This document shows, piece after piece, positions 33,250-44,813 of a stretch of DNA of 64,000 nucleotides (its first letter is position 1; each line of letters starts with the position of its first letter). Under the pieces are notes generated by a model. That model was not told the DNA's origin and ran no database searches. It saw nothing but the letters and a program-made list of their open reading frames with translations. Origin of the DNA: Lonicera japonica (Eukaryota; Streptophyta; Magnoliopsida; Dipsacales; Caprifoliaceae); assembly GCA_021464415.1 (NCBI GenBank), contig CM038464.1, positions 55,355,328 to 55,419,327 on the forward strand, given 5' to 3'. The position numbers and the translations under genes are program-made.

Positions 33250-34526
33250 CACTATAACAAACTATTTAGTTAGTCACACGATATCTTTAATTTATAGTAA
33301 TATGTATATTTTTAGTGATGAATTACATATTTTTGTCATAAAATATATTCTTTTAGAGACAAAAAGAAAATTATGTTTTGTCACATATTTTTTTTCTTTG
33401 TTTTAGTAATGAAACGTGAATTCATCGCAGAATTTACAACAGCCAATTGATTGGTGATGAATCTAAGAATTTGGTCACTAAATGATGTTTCTTAAATTTT
33501 GCACAAAATTTTAGTGTCGCGGATACTTTTAGTGTCCAAAATAATTATTTGTTAGTAAAGGCTTTTACCGACAACGCGGTGACAAAATCTTTTATAACTA
33601 ATGTTATTTGAGAATAGGAGTGTAAACGGATGGGGTACATATTAGATGCCCCACTATCCATTATTTATACCTTTTTCTAAATATAATATCCAAATCCTTA
33701 TATGTATCTATATTCGAATAGTACATTCAACTATTCGTATTCTTATCCTCTCGGATTTTTTGGATTAATTTATTCAATTTTTTACGTAAATATAGACACA
33801 TTGCCCTATTTTTGTCAATCTAAAAATTAACTCAATCTCCAAACATAATTGACTATATAATCTTTTAATTAAGGGAAACATTTATGAATCAAGAAGCAAA
33901 GTGAAGAATTGCAAAGCGTATTAAAATGAAGAATAACATTTAATATCAAAACTTGGAACTCAAATGATAAATTTCTTTTATTTCTTCTGTATAATCGAAT
34001 AAGATTCACATTAAAATTATATCTTAAACAAATACATATAAATAACAACTTAATAATGTTGAAAATCGTTAACATTAAATTTGATATGATCTCAAACCTT
34101 TCATTTTAGCAAATCACGTATTTTGTAAATATGACTTAGATCTTTCTCTTTCTTTTTCTTATTATTCTTATTGCTTCCTTTTTGTTGTTTAAGTTTAAAA
34201 GATTTCTATAAATTTGGCAAAATTTTAACGAATACGGATATCTGCTAAAACGAATATCCTCTAATATATATGAATAATCCACCTTCCATACGTATTATCC
34301 TTGTTGAATATTATCATTATTTATATCCCTATCTATTTTATCGGATATTTAAAAAACACTATCTGAATCTTCTTTTTTTACTATTCATTGGGATAAATTT
34401 CCACAAAATTCAAACTCGAATACGGAACAAATTTGAATTTTCAGATATCCATTTACACCTCTATTTGCAACAATATATATAATTTTATTGAATAAAAAAA
34501 TCACCAAAGAGGTATTTTTTGTAGTG
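33250..34526. mobile_element. CACTA-like non-autonomous element
   Basis: The left end reads CACTATAACAAACTA and the right end, inverted, reads CACTACAAAAAATACC, which pair as CACTA-type termini. Subterminal TTTAGTGATGAA, GGTGATGAATC and AGTGTC words are repeated, as is usual for CACTA elements. The adjoining triplets are TGG and TGT, so the expected 3-bp duplication is not exact. There is no transposase. Confidence 0.55.
33616..34463. mobile_element. Element nested in the CACTA-like element
   Basis: TAGGAGTGTAAACGGAT at the left pairs with ATATCCATTTACACCTCTA at the right, and further GGATAT-type words recur inward. The flanks TATTTGAGA and TATTTGCAA match at 7 of 9 positions and may be an eroded target duplication. 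The interior is AT-rich with no coding frame. Confidence 0.5.
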
Positions 34527-36680
34527 TGTACGTTGCACATTTTGTATTTTTATTTAAACAAGATTTTTATCATCTAAAATATTTTATATATATTTCATCT
34601 AAACGAGTGTATTGTTCCACTAGTAAAGAATTACTGGACAACTACACTCCAAATTTGAGTCTCGCCAATTATACAAATGTTGATATCTTGCACAATTGAA
34701 TAGTGTAACTTCGATCCGGGAGTTGATTGAGCCGGTAAACATGTTTAGCAAGCCATCATAAGTTCGACCCTAGGCACCAGTGAGAAAACATGTAAGCGAT
34801 GCCGAACTAGTTATAGGTTGAGATAAAAAAAAAAATCTCGATCAGTTGAATTTGAGTTTACTGTGCCAGGCTCCAATCGGCCCCTGGCCCCCTGCATATA
34901 TAGCACACTGTCCTCATCTAAGAAATTAAATATTTGATTTACCAGTGCATCATTAATTTTTACTAAAAAATATTTTGGTATTTAGTTTTTACTAAAATAA
35001 AATAGTGGAGATTTGCTAATTAAGAAAAAGTGAGGAATGAACCATCTTTTCAGAGCTGGAATATCTCTCCACAAGAACTTATCCGTGTCGAGTCAGCAAA
35101 GGAGGATGGAACAAAATATCAACATTGAACTGATCGGTCCACTCCACACATTACCTTAATCTCACTTGACCAATCATATTTCGTGTATGGATACTCCCCC
35201 CATGGTTCACAACTCAAATAATATATTTATATTAGGATTTTCCATTTGTACTAGGAATTGAAGAAGACAGCTATATATATATATATATATATTATTATTA
35301 TTCTCCTATATATTTAAGACCATTTTTGCAAAAGCTCAAAATATCAATGTAATCGTCACTGAAATATGGCGCGTTTAATGATTTTATAACCACGCTTTCA
35401 ATTTGAGATACTAGACACATCACACTCGCACGTGTATGCATGCTTGATTTCGAATTATTTATAGTAATTAAATTGTTATAAGTTTGAATCTTACAATAAA
35501 ATATATTTTTTCCTAAATTAAGAATTATAGAGACAAAATAAGAAAACTATCAAAATTTAGTGTTACAACAGTTAATAATCGCTTTCATTTTATATATAAT
35601 AAAACTTGACATATAGAAATAATGCATTTTATTTTTTTGAACAAAATAACAAATTAAAAATATCATTAATGTTACTGAAATTATAGTTGTGCCCGAAATT
35701 AGAGGGGCACATACATATGGGAAATCACGCATATATATCTATTTTATATTAAAAGTCAAACTTCAACACAACTGCTTGAAGCTGTGCATTTTTAAAAATA
35801 AAATAAAAATATTGCTATCGATCAAATTGAACCGCCAACCTTTAACAAGTAAACTCACTTTTTAACCACTAAATCATCTCTCTTTTGTTAAATATTATTC
35901 TTTAAATTAAATATACACAAATAGTATACACATCGCATATACATACGATTTAGTATATATTTGAATCGTTTATTAAGGGCATTAATGAAAAGACACCACT
36001 TTTGTCTTAATTAGAACCGTTCCATCAAGGACATTATTCGTAGAAATGAAAAGGAAAAAAAGGGAAAGATATAACTTTTAAAGTCAGGTTCATTCCTTAA
36101 AAAAAAAAATTGTTTCTTGTTAAGTGCTTTCAATTTATTTATAGTTTCTTGAAAAACAAAAAAGGAAAGACATAACTTTTAAACTAATTAACAACTTTTA
36201 AAGTCGAGTAATTCATTTCTTTTAAAAAAGAACATAATATATTTGTTCTAGCTATATCCCCAGTTTTGATAGATTTATTATGTTTTGAAAAGGAAAGAGT
36301 AAAGTTTAATTTATGACATTTGAAAAAACAATAATTGATTCTTAATTTGTTAGGTATAGAGTAATAAATATGTAAAATATATGTGACAAACTAAAATCAT
36401 CCGTAATGAATTGAATTTATGAAAAAAGTGAACATGTAAGTATATGAAGAAATATGATTTCTATAATGTATCAATAATACCCATCTTCATAGTCATGTTC
36501 TAAATATACCACCTCTAATACTATTTTTTAGAAGAGTGTCCTTATTAATTTTATAATTAGTTTTTCATAATAAACATGGATCTTGTTTGAAAGAGTACGT
36601 ATGATGAATATTATTATGGGTGGAACTTACCATATATACTTGCCTTGTGTACTTTCTTGCAAGGCATGGAATTTCCGGTT
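34527..36680. other. Intergenic region downstream of the TPP gene
   Basis: AT-rich and non-coding. At about 34709-34760 an A-box-like TTGATTGAGCCGGT and a B-box-like AAGTTCGACCCTAG suggest a degenerate SINE. A (TA)n run lies at 35273-35291. Two related AAAGGAAAGA-ATAACTTTTAAA blocks lie at about 36060 and 36161. Confidence 0.4.
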
Positions 36681-36681
36681 T

Positions 36682-36687
36682 TTTATT
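36682..36687 (-). terminator. Poly(A)-signal candidate of the TPP gene
   Basis: AATAAA on the minus strand lies about 220 bases beyond the stop codon. Plant signals are loose, so this is only a candidate. Confidence 0.3.
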
Positions 36688-36909
36688 TTATACTCTCAAC
36701 CAAAATAGAGATACGCAAAAGCTTCTATTTCATTACATCACTTACAAATTACAATTATTTTTCCGAAGTACACATCTAGTTACAAGATGTACAAGGCCTT
36801 AATGCCACCGGAAAATTTAAAGCCCTCATCTTTTTTTAATTTTTTGTTGTTACAACATGCAAGCGAATACATATATGCATCAATTAATTATATCCCTCGG
36901 CATTTTAGA

Positions 36910-39900
36910 TCAGTTTGGTAGGGATATTTTTATTCCCTCCAATCGTCTTCGCATCCTGAATTGCCGTCTTAATGATAGTCGTTTCCACTCTACCAAGCGT
37001 CGCAAAAAGTTCATAACCTATGAAATGTTCAAAAGTTATGTCCCGTTAAAGAAAAATATACAAAACTAAATTATTTTAAAAGTATAGATCCGACTCCTCT
37101 AAAGTGATAGTTAAATTATTATGATCAAATTATTTTTTGTTTTACAGAGTCTTCGGTAGAGGAATTAAGAATATGCTTTAGAACTAAAAATCTGTCCCTT
37201 TAATTTAAAATAGATATTTCCTTAACTTTTAAGTCTAAAGTTATTGAAATTTGACTAAATCTCACCTCAGATGGTTCTTGCAAAGAATAAGATGCATTTG
37301 TGTCCTTTGGAATTTTGGAGACAAGGATGCCAAATCCCTGTCCTCTCTCTCTCAATACCTACAACACATAATGATTAGTCACCATCTTCAAAAATAGAAT
37401 TAATCATATATATATAGTCAAATAATATATATTTTTTTCAGTTTAATATATAATTTTAACTTAATTTTTCGAACATTTGATACCTTGAATGCATCTTCAT
37501 CAGTTCTGTCATCTCCAATGTAAATTGGGAAAACATCAGTGCAATTAGCATATCCTGATTGAAAAGATAATTCGTCGCAAGGTCAGGAATTTAATAATAT
37601 ATTTTTCCTAATTTCATTCGTAATATAAGCAAAATATTAAATGAATTAATTTTTGACAATATTTTTCTTAAATATAAATATATTTAAACTCTTCATAAAA
37701 TGAATAATTTCACTCACCAAGTGACTCCAGCAAAAATTCGAGGGCTTTCCCTTTGTCCCATTTAATAGTAGGACGGATCTCTAGTACCTGAATTAATTAA
37801 GTTAAAAAACAAATTAGAAATATGGTTATCACTTAGTTAAGTACTTATAAAACACGTGTACAAAAGTTAAAATCTATTTTAATAAATAATATTAAAATAG
37901 GAGAAAGGATCATTTTGAACAGGTTCTTGACTTTATAAATATTACTTCGTTTTCGTAAAAATAATTATAAATAAATATATTATTGTCGCCAATAATTGAG
38001 TGCCAAGTCTCACCTTCCTTCCTTGGGTCAATCTAAGCTTTGGGTACTCCTTTAGCACAGACCTAACTTCTTGTGCCAGTTCACTCCATTTCTGTATTTT
38101 TAATTACACAAATAAATCAGTCTTTTATTTAAATTATATTTGTCATATAATGCGTAAATAAAAATATATAACAAAAAAGATAAAAACTTAAAGAAAAAAA
38201 AATCCTATATAGAAATTTTCTAAACAAGTAACCACTAGGTTTTTCCCAAAATAGCTAGGCTAAGCTGTAATCTAGGGTCATTACAATTTCATCTTGTTGA
38301 ATCTCTTACGTTCTCGTCATGACATCACAACCCACAAAATCTACATATCATGTGGTAATAGTCTTGGTCCACAGATTACATGGTATTGACCTGAGTCTGC
38401 TTTGATACCATATATAATCACTTAAATTCTTTCTAATAAGTAGTCCAAATTGTAATTTTGGGTCATCAGACCGACATATATTACCAACGATCTTTTAATT
38501 TTACTATCAATATGAGATATTTTTGTAACGATTATGACAAATATTTGCTATCATTGTTATAATTATTAGCCACAAGTATAATTGACTAAAAACTTATATT
38601 TAAATGACCAAAATATGGTACAGAATATTTGTGACCATAGCGACAGAATTTATTTTTTTTATGCTTTAACAATGAAAATTAATTACCAAAAGATTAGTAT
38701 GTATGCGACTAATTTATACCAGAATCGGATCCTATACATATATATTAAGTTTTTTTATTGGGCAACTTTATACAAATTGAAGTAAGGTAAAGTACCGAAA
38801 ACATAAGTTATGACTGCACAACAATATTATATCCTCTCATAAAGTCATTATTCTTTTGTCAATGAATGTAGACTACATATTTATGTAAGTACGTACGTAT
38901 GTGTGTGCATATTTATGTTGTACCTTTTCATCAACGCATCGAAAATGTACAGAGACGCAAAATTTGTTGTTCTCCACTTTAGCACCCGGAGTGGATTGAG
39001 TTTTTTCCAGGAGCACTTTGTAAATCTAAAAAATATTATTGAAGAAAGCAAAATATTAAATACATTTAGTAATCACATTATTATAATTATATATTATATG
39101 ATTTTAATGTTTAATACTGCATGAAAACTAACCTCGTCGATCATAGGAAGGAATTCACTGGCTGGTTGGCAGAGAAGAGTCTCCCTACTCTAAAAATTGA
39201 CAAAAAGGGAGAAAAATTAAGTTAGAAAACATAAATTTTTTTTATGCATATAAAATATAATATAATATAATATAATATATATATATATAATATTAATATT
39301 AAATGTATATAATAGATAAGGAACTCACTTTCTTGTATTTGGAACCTTTAGATGGTCCTTTTATGTCCATGCCATGGCTTCCAGCATAGTACAATTCTGC
39401 TAATCGGACAAAACTATATACCTGCATATTATTTAAAAAAAAGAAAAAAGAAATATAAATATAAATTCCACAATATATATGACAAAATAAATACAGGATT
39501 AAATAGTTTTGAAGGAGTGAATAAATTTTTGAAAAAGAAAACTAAATTGTACCTTGTCTCTGCACCTCCCACTCACTATAGCAGTTGGAAAATATCTGGC
39601 AAGTTTTCTCACTGTTGCTCTCATCTATGAAGGAAAAAGAAAAGAATGTGCAATTTAAATAATAATTTTTAATAATTGAATGAATTAATTTTGAACACTT
39701 GAAAAAGAAAATAATTGCGTACTGCATCAGACATGAAAGCGCGATCAGGATCATCGACTATTGGAGAGAGGGTCCCATCATAATCGAGAAACATTACTAT
39801 TTGTTTCCCTTTTGATGCAGTTATAATCTGCTCGAACATGTCAATTGCTGATGGATGATGAACCTGTTCCGTTTAAATATTCCACAGTTATTATATATAT

Positions 39901-41103
39901 AATATGATTTTGCGTTGTACGTAAAAAGAACACAAAAAAAATAAAGGCAAAAAACTATGTTCTTTTGCGTTGTACGTGAAAAGAACACACAAAAAAATAA
40001 AGGCAAAAGACTCTTTTTTAACTTTATCTTATATTTATAATACAAAATTAACCTTATTTTTCGAACTTTTCATGTATAGTAATTTGAAATAGTAAGATAT
40101 TTCGAACACAAAGATGATGCGTTAATTTTTCTCTCGATCGATTCCTTTTTACTATATTGTACAGCGTAGGTGAATTTTACTTGTACAAATAATTTAAAAT
40201 TACATAATAAGTGACACAATAATATAAAAACCATTCATCATTTTGAAGTAAATACTCAATAATGTACACTGTATAAAGTTAAATGCGTTCCATTTGAGTA
40301 TACCTAGTATTTTTACCTAATACTCAAAATTCACCAAACAGTATTATTTGACTCCTTTAAAGAGTGAGAGTCCGCTGTTTTTATTCGTACCTTCATAAAT
40401 TAGGTCTCCAGTGTCTTCTTTAGGATAGAAACGATGTTCAACGTTTTACGGTTGTTGTCAAAAAAAAAAAAACGTTTTACGGTAAAAAAAATTTATTTTT
40501 ACCCATCAATTGTCTGAAGACTAATCTTTTTTTTTTTACCAAATTATCCACACTCGACAGCAGAAACTAATTCTTTGAAATATAGTCTGCTACTCTGCTC
40601 TATTCACGACTAAGTTTGACGGTAATAAATTTTATTTTAGTCATCGATTATCTAAAAACTATTAAATTTATCAAAACACGCATAAGATAAAAACAAACTT
40701 TTAATTAATTTGAGAGCGTTAAAATATATTAATTTGAAGTATAAATATATACGTGTATTATATATAGATGTGTGTGTGTGTGTGTGAAAGAGAATTGTAG
40801 AGAGAGTGGAAAAATTACCATCCAAGAGGAGGTATGATCATCAGAGAAATTAGAAGGAGCAGCTTTATGATGAGTAGGTGATGAAGCTTTCATAGACTCA
40901 ACCCAAGAGCTTATTCTTGCTCCACCACTTATCTCCAAGTTCTGCAATAGCTTCTTCCTTGAAATGGTGATGTAACCGCCGGGAATCGCCGGCGGCTTCT
41001 GCACTGCTGCCGGAAAAATAGACGACGAGCTCGAAACTGCCACCGTTATCGCCATCTCGATACCCGATTTCCCCTCCGAAACCAACACATTCTTCTTTGT
41101 CAT
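36910..41103 (-). CDS. Trehalose-6-phosphate phosphatase, 11 coding exons, 389 aa
   Basis: It dephosphorylates trehalose 6-phosphate to trehalose, the second step of trehalose synthesis, and so controls the sugar signal Tre6P. Coding exons, in order of translation: 40819-41103, 39723-39863, 39553-39624, 39329-39421, 39133-39189, 38924-39025, 38014-38091, 37718-37787, 37484-37554, 37266-37358, 36910-37017. Every intron is GT..AG and the frame closes exactly (1170 bases with stop). HAD-phosphatase motifs are intact: [10 protein letters not shown] (121-130; D122, D124), SGRCRDK (160-166), YAGSHGMD (178-185) and [10 protein letters not shown] (313-322). [13 protein letters not shown] (279-291) is the usual substrate-side segment. 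The 95-aa N-terminus is variable in this family and contains KASSPTHH. The start MTKKN fits plant TPPs; an in-frame ATG 24 codons upstream is judged to lie in the 5'-UTR intron. Which paralog it is cannot be told here. Confidence 0.97.
39908..40013. repeat. 55-bp tandem duplication in TPP intron 1
   Basis: TTTTGCGTTGTACGT starts at 39908 and again at 39963. The copies continue through AAAAGAACACA and AATAAAGGCAAAA with few differences. It lies within the 955-bp first coding intron (39864-40818). Confidence 0.85.
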
Positions 41104-41113
41104 CTTTCTCTCT

Positions 41114-41411
41114 CTACAAGGAAAGAAAAATCCCAAAATCACACCATCAAAAAATGAAAATAAAGAGTTAAACAAAAACCCATTTCAGAGACATTAAATG
41201 CTCGTTTCATTCAAGCTTTTATTAGTTCCTAAAATCCAATATCATACTTTCAAATCAAAAGTTGAGTTCGAGCCTCATCCACTTTTGATTCAACATCTTG
41301 TAATGAACTTATCATAAACTATAAGACACTATCAGTGTCAATTTACTGATTTTAGATTATAGAATAAAACTAAAACTCGAATCAAACCAACACTAAATGT
41401 GAGTTAATTAC
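41114..41411 (-). other. Probable 5'-UTR intron of the TPP gene
   Basis: On the minus strand a donor TTTAG|GTAATT lies at 41411 and a strong pyrimidine-rich acceptor TTTCTTTCCTTGTAG ends at 41114, ten bases before the start codon. Splicing would remove the in-frame upstream ATG at 41175 and leave the leader beginning near the GA repeat. Leader introns are common in plant TPP genes; here it is inferred from splice signals. Confidence 0.6.
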
Positions 41412-41526
41412 CTAAATGTTGCAAAGGGAATTATGAAAGTAAAGAAGAAACAGAGTGCTCTGTCTGTTGTGAAGAGGGTGTGTTTTGAATAAAAATAAAT
41501 GGAAGGGGTTGGATAATAATAAGCGG

Positions 41527-41531
<5 letters not shown>

Positions 41532-41562
<31 letters not shown>
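41532..41562. repeat. (GA)n/(CT)n microsatellite in the TPP leader
   Basis: About 15 GA units on the plus strand, so CT on the coding strand, just downstream of the TATA box. CT-rich leaders are typical of plant core promoters, and the length could vary between individuals. Confidence 0.9.
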
Positions 41563-41565
<3 letters not shown>

Positions 41566-41599
41566 GAGAGTGTGAGAAAGATTGAGGTGGTTGGGCTTG

Positions 41600-41607
41600 T
41601 TTTATAG
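41600..41607 (-). promoter_or_regulatory. TATA box of the TPP gene
   Basis: CTATAAAA on the minus strand. A start about 30 bases downstream falls near 41570, directly before the CT-rich leader. The arrangement of TATA, pyrimidine patch and leader intron is coherent. Confidence 0.6.
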
Positions 41608-41735
41608 TTGCAACGAGACACTAACGGACGATAAAGAATCGGACCCACTTTTATTATTTTGATTTCAACAATATTTATTTATTTTCTTGTGGGGTCCACA
41701 ACTCAATATCCTGATGCTGGTGGGGTCCACTAGCC

Positions 41736-41885
41736 CACGTGGTCCCCATGCTCCCGCCGGTATCGGGTCATGTCTTTTACCCGAACCGCCGTCAAGCAAA
41801 CAGACTTCGGCCAGTTGGGTAGTTTACCTTTGACACGTGACCGACATATCTGGACTCTTCATCTCACCTGGGTGTACGACACGTG
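41736..41885 (-). promoter_or_regulatory. G-box/ABRE and DRE cluster upstream of TPP
   Basis: Three CACGTG cores lie at 41736-41741 (in CCCACGTGGTC), 41834-41839 (in GACACGTGACC) and 41880-41885 (in GACACGTGTA). ACCGAC, a DRE/CRT core, lies at 41840-41845, directly next to the second G-box. They are about 130-280 bases from the TATA box. Such ABRE plus DRE pairs bind bZIP (ABF/AREB) and DREB factors in plants, which suggests induction by abscisic acid, drought or cold. Confidence 0.6.
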
Positions 41886-41889
41886 TATT

Positions 41890-44813
41890 GAAAGTATTTC
41901 ACCTAATTAGTGGTTCAATTTATTTTTTTCTTATTTTTATTTTATCACTATTGAATTGGTTCAAATTATTTGAGCCCCATTTTTCAAATATATATACAAT
42001 ATTACTGTATTAATAATGTCTACCATGTATATAATTATTGAATAATCGTCTAGATTAAAATCTTACTATTTTCACAAAAAATATGTCACTCTAAAATGAC
42101 TCTTTTCTTTTTTTCCATGTAGATTTAGTTTTGCAATGGAGATGAGTTTGCAAGAACTTATATTTGTGCCAGTTTCATTCCCTTCTCCTGTAATTTAATA
42201 TTTATCTGATAATTTATTTTGCTCAGCAATGGGTGAACCGAAGTGCCAAAAATCTACTTTAATTTCTTTTCAGTACGTATATAGCAATAAATCATCAGAT
42301 AAATGGGTGAAATGTACACATTGCAATGGGTGTTGTCACATGATTAATCTGTCAAGCAGTGCATGCAGGCACAATCATTTTTGTAACAAAAGATTTTGAT
42401 CACCAAAAATTTCTGCATCACTAAAAAATATTAGGCAGTATTAAGAAAAGACTTTTAGTGACAAAACTCCGAATTTCATGATTAATCCATTGTTTATCAC
42501 AACTTTTGTAAAAATCTCTAAGTTTCATTACTAGAAGAATATATTAGACGACGAAACACAAATTTCCGTTATTAAAATGAGTATATTCTTTATGAAAATT
42601 TGTTTGTCGCAAATATATTGTTACTAGAGATATTTATTTTGGGATGAAAATTATTTTCATCTATTATTGAATAGTTTATTATAGTTGAATCTCATTAATT
42701 ACAAACGTAACTTATATCCTCTCTGGTGATGGCCTAAGTTTCCTAAAAAGAAGGTATAGAAAGAAATATTTATCTAAAACCTGCAGGTATGAGTTAAAAG
42801 GACAATTATTTGGCACACCATGAAAAAGACCTTTACTTTTTTAGGGTAGTGCAGTTCCCTAAAGGCCCTTTATATAGAGGGGTTTCAACCTACCTCAGAG
42901 AGAAATAGCTCCATTATTCTCATTTTTACCTATCTGCAGATAGAAAAAAGAAAAAAGGGGGGCCGGGTGGGGGGTTAGGGATAGTCCCTCTCCTAGGAGG
43001 AGAATATAGTGAAAGAATGGTCTAAATGCCCCCCCTCCCCTCCTAAAAAATTAATTAAAGATATGAGAGCGGACAAAATGGGCACCACCTTTGAAAGGGG
43101 CATATATGTAATCTGTTAATTTTGCCCCTTTTTTTTTTGTTGTGTGTTTCATCTATCTGTTTGTTCCCTTCCATGTTTTTACTACCAATAAAATAAAATA
43201 ATGAATTGTTTGTGAGGTGCTGGCATCTAGGTAGCATGTTTTCTGTTGGCAGTTAAAGATTTACAAACTTCCATTATTTAAAAACCAATGGGCGGTTTGT
43301 GTATGGTCCATATAATGCTAATTGTCCATTCTTGTGTTATGACTCACAGCAAAAAGAGGTTATCAATTTGCAATTTACTAGACAACATTAACAAATTTAT
43401 AAAGTTAAAGAAAAAACAAGCTGACTCCCATTTTTATTTCTTATAAACTTGATTGCATTTACTGTTTTCTTTTGGTGGGGTGGGGTGGGGGTGGGGGATG
43501 GGGAGCATTCACATTTTTTACCCACTTAAGTTGTAAACATAACAACACTTAACTAAGTATATATTGTTCTCTTGGTCCATGTCATTCAAATAGTGGAAAG
43601 GGGGCAGGGGGGAATGGATTTGTCGATTCCAAGGTGGATTTAGGTAATGACGGGCAGACTTAAGATTTTAATAAAAGATATATAAATTAGAAATATTTAA
43701 TTTTTTTAAGGTACTAAATTTTTTTTCTTTTTTGTTTATAGCAAGATTTAGACCCAAACAAAAAAAGAAATTATATCCTTACGTAACTAATTAACAAACT
43801 ATATTTTACTCTTGTTAAACTTTTGTTCCCAAATTTTATGCAAATAATACATGCATTATTTGTGCAATTAATATGATATCATATATATAGATACAAAAAT
43901 CTAGTAGCGGGGGTGAGCATTTTCCCACCCTAATTTTTGAAATTTTTGCGTTGTCCACAGTGATGTAGATTACTCTAAACTTTACAGATAAAGATGATAC
44001 TTTTAATATACTTTAATTGAAATGGTATTGTGTGAGATATTTGTTGATAGTTTTGAGTCTTTTAACGAATTAGTGTCATTTTCTTGCCTAACTTGAGGGG
44101 GTGGGCAACTAAGACGGCCAGTTTAGTCCTCTACCTTCTAGATAGTTTTACACAGTCTCCATTTTTTATACGTATATATAGTGTATGGGGTTCATAGGAT
44201 CAAATTTTATAAATTTGCTTTGAGCTAGCTCCCAAGTTTCCCGGACTAAACCTAATCTTGTTTTTAAAATATTAAAATCAAAAGTCACTCATGTCAAAGT
44301 TAATTTCACTTCCCCCCATCCCCATCCCCATCCCCAGCCTCACCCCACCCCTTCTCCTTAGCCTTAAGTTATGCCACCACAAAAATTCCAAAATTTTAAG
44401 AGGGGTGCCCCGCCCCTCGGCCCCACATAAAACCGCCCTAATTACAAAGATGGTATTAATTGCACAGTTCGTCTTTATGTACATGGTTCTTCTTCTCTGC
44501 ACCTGGCCTTTGAATAAGGTGAAAAGGGACAATACTCATTAAATATATGGATTCCAAATTCCCTTAGTCATCGAAACACAAAAATATAAATTTAAAGTTA
44601 TAAATTTTAAAACATACATCATATTATTAACATTACAAATTATAATAATATTTTATAAGATTTCAAATTTTGAAAGTATTGTAAGATAGAATACAAAAAT
44701 TAATTAATTAACTATATTTTAATTTAGGGCTAATTAAAATTAGGGGTATAGACCTAAATTATCTAATATTATGCAATTAATCAAGAAATAAAGCTAATAT
44801 TACACAATTAAGT
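41890..44813. other. Intergenic, with several G-quadruplex-type tracts
   Basis: No gene is seen. G-rich tracts occur at 42957-42980 and 43474-43504, and a C-rich tract at 44312-44350. Degenerate AGTGACAAAA and TTGTCGCAAA words at 42405-42660 suggest an old CACTA-derived remnant without clear ends. The overlapping open frames at 44278-44542 on both strands are a by-product of the C-rich repeat. Confidence 0.45.

Noticed and set aside
34700..34770. tRNA-like boxes near 34710-34760
   Set aside because: A- and B-box-like words are present, but there is no cloverleaf, so it is not called a tRNA gene.
36857..37069. 70-codon plus-strand frame
   Set aside because: It is the antisense shadow of the last TPP exon (36910-37017).
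41104..41175. Upstream in-frame ATG as the TPP start
   Set aside because: A strong acceptor lies between it and MTKKN, and plant TPPs usually start with the MTKKN-like sequence, so it is probably intronic.
44278..44542. Overlapping open frames on both strands
   Set aside because: They arise from the C-rich quadruplex-type repeat and have no family features or splice context.
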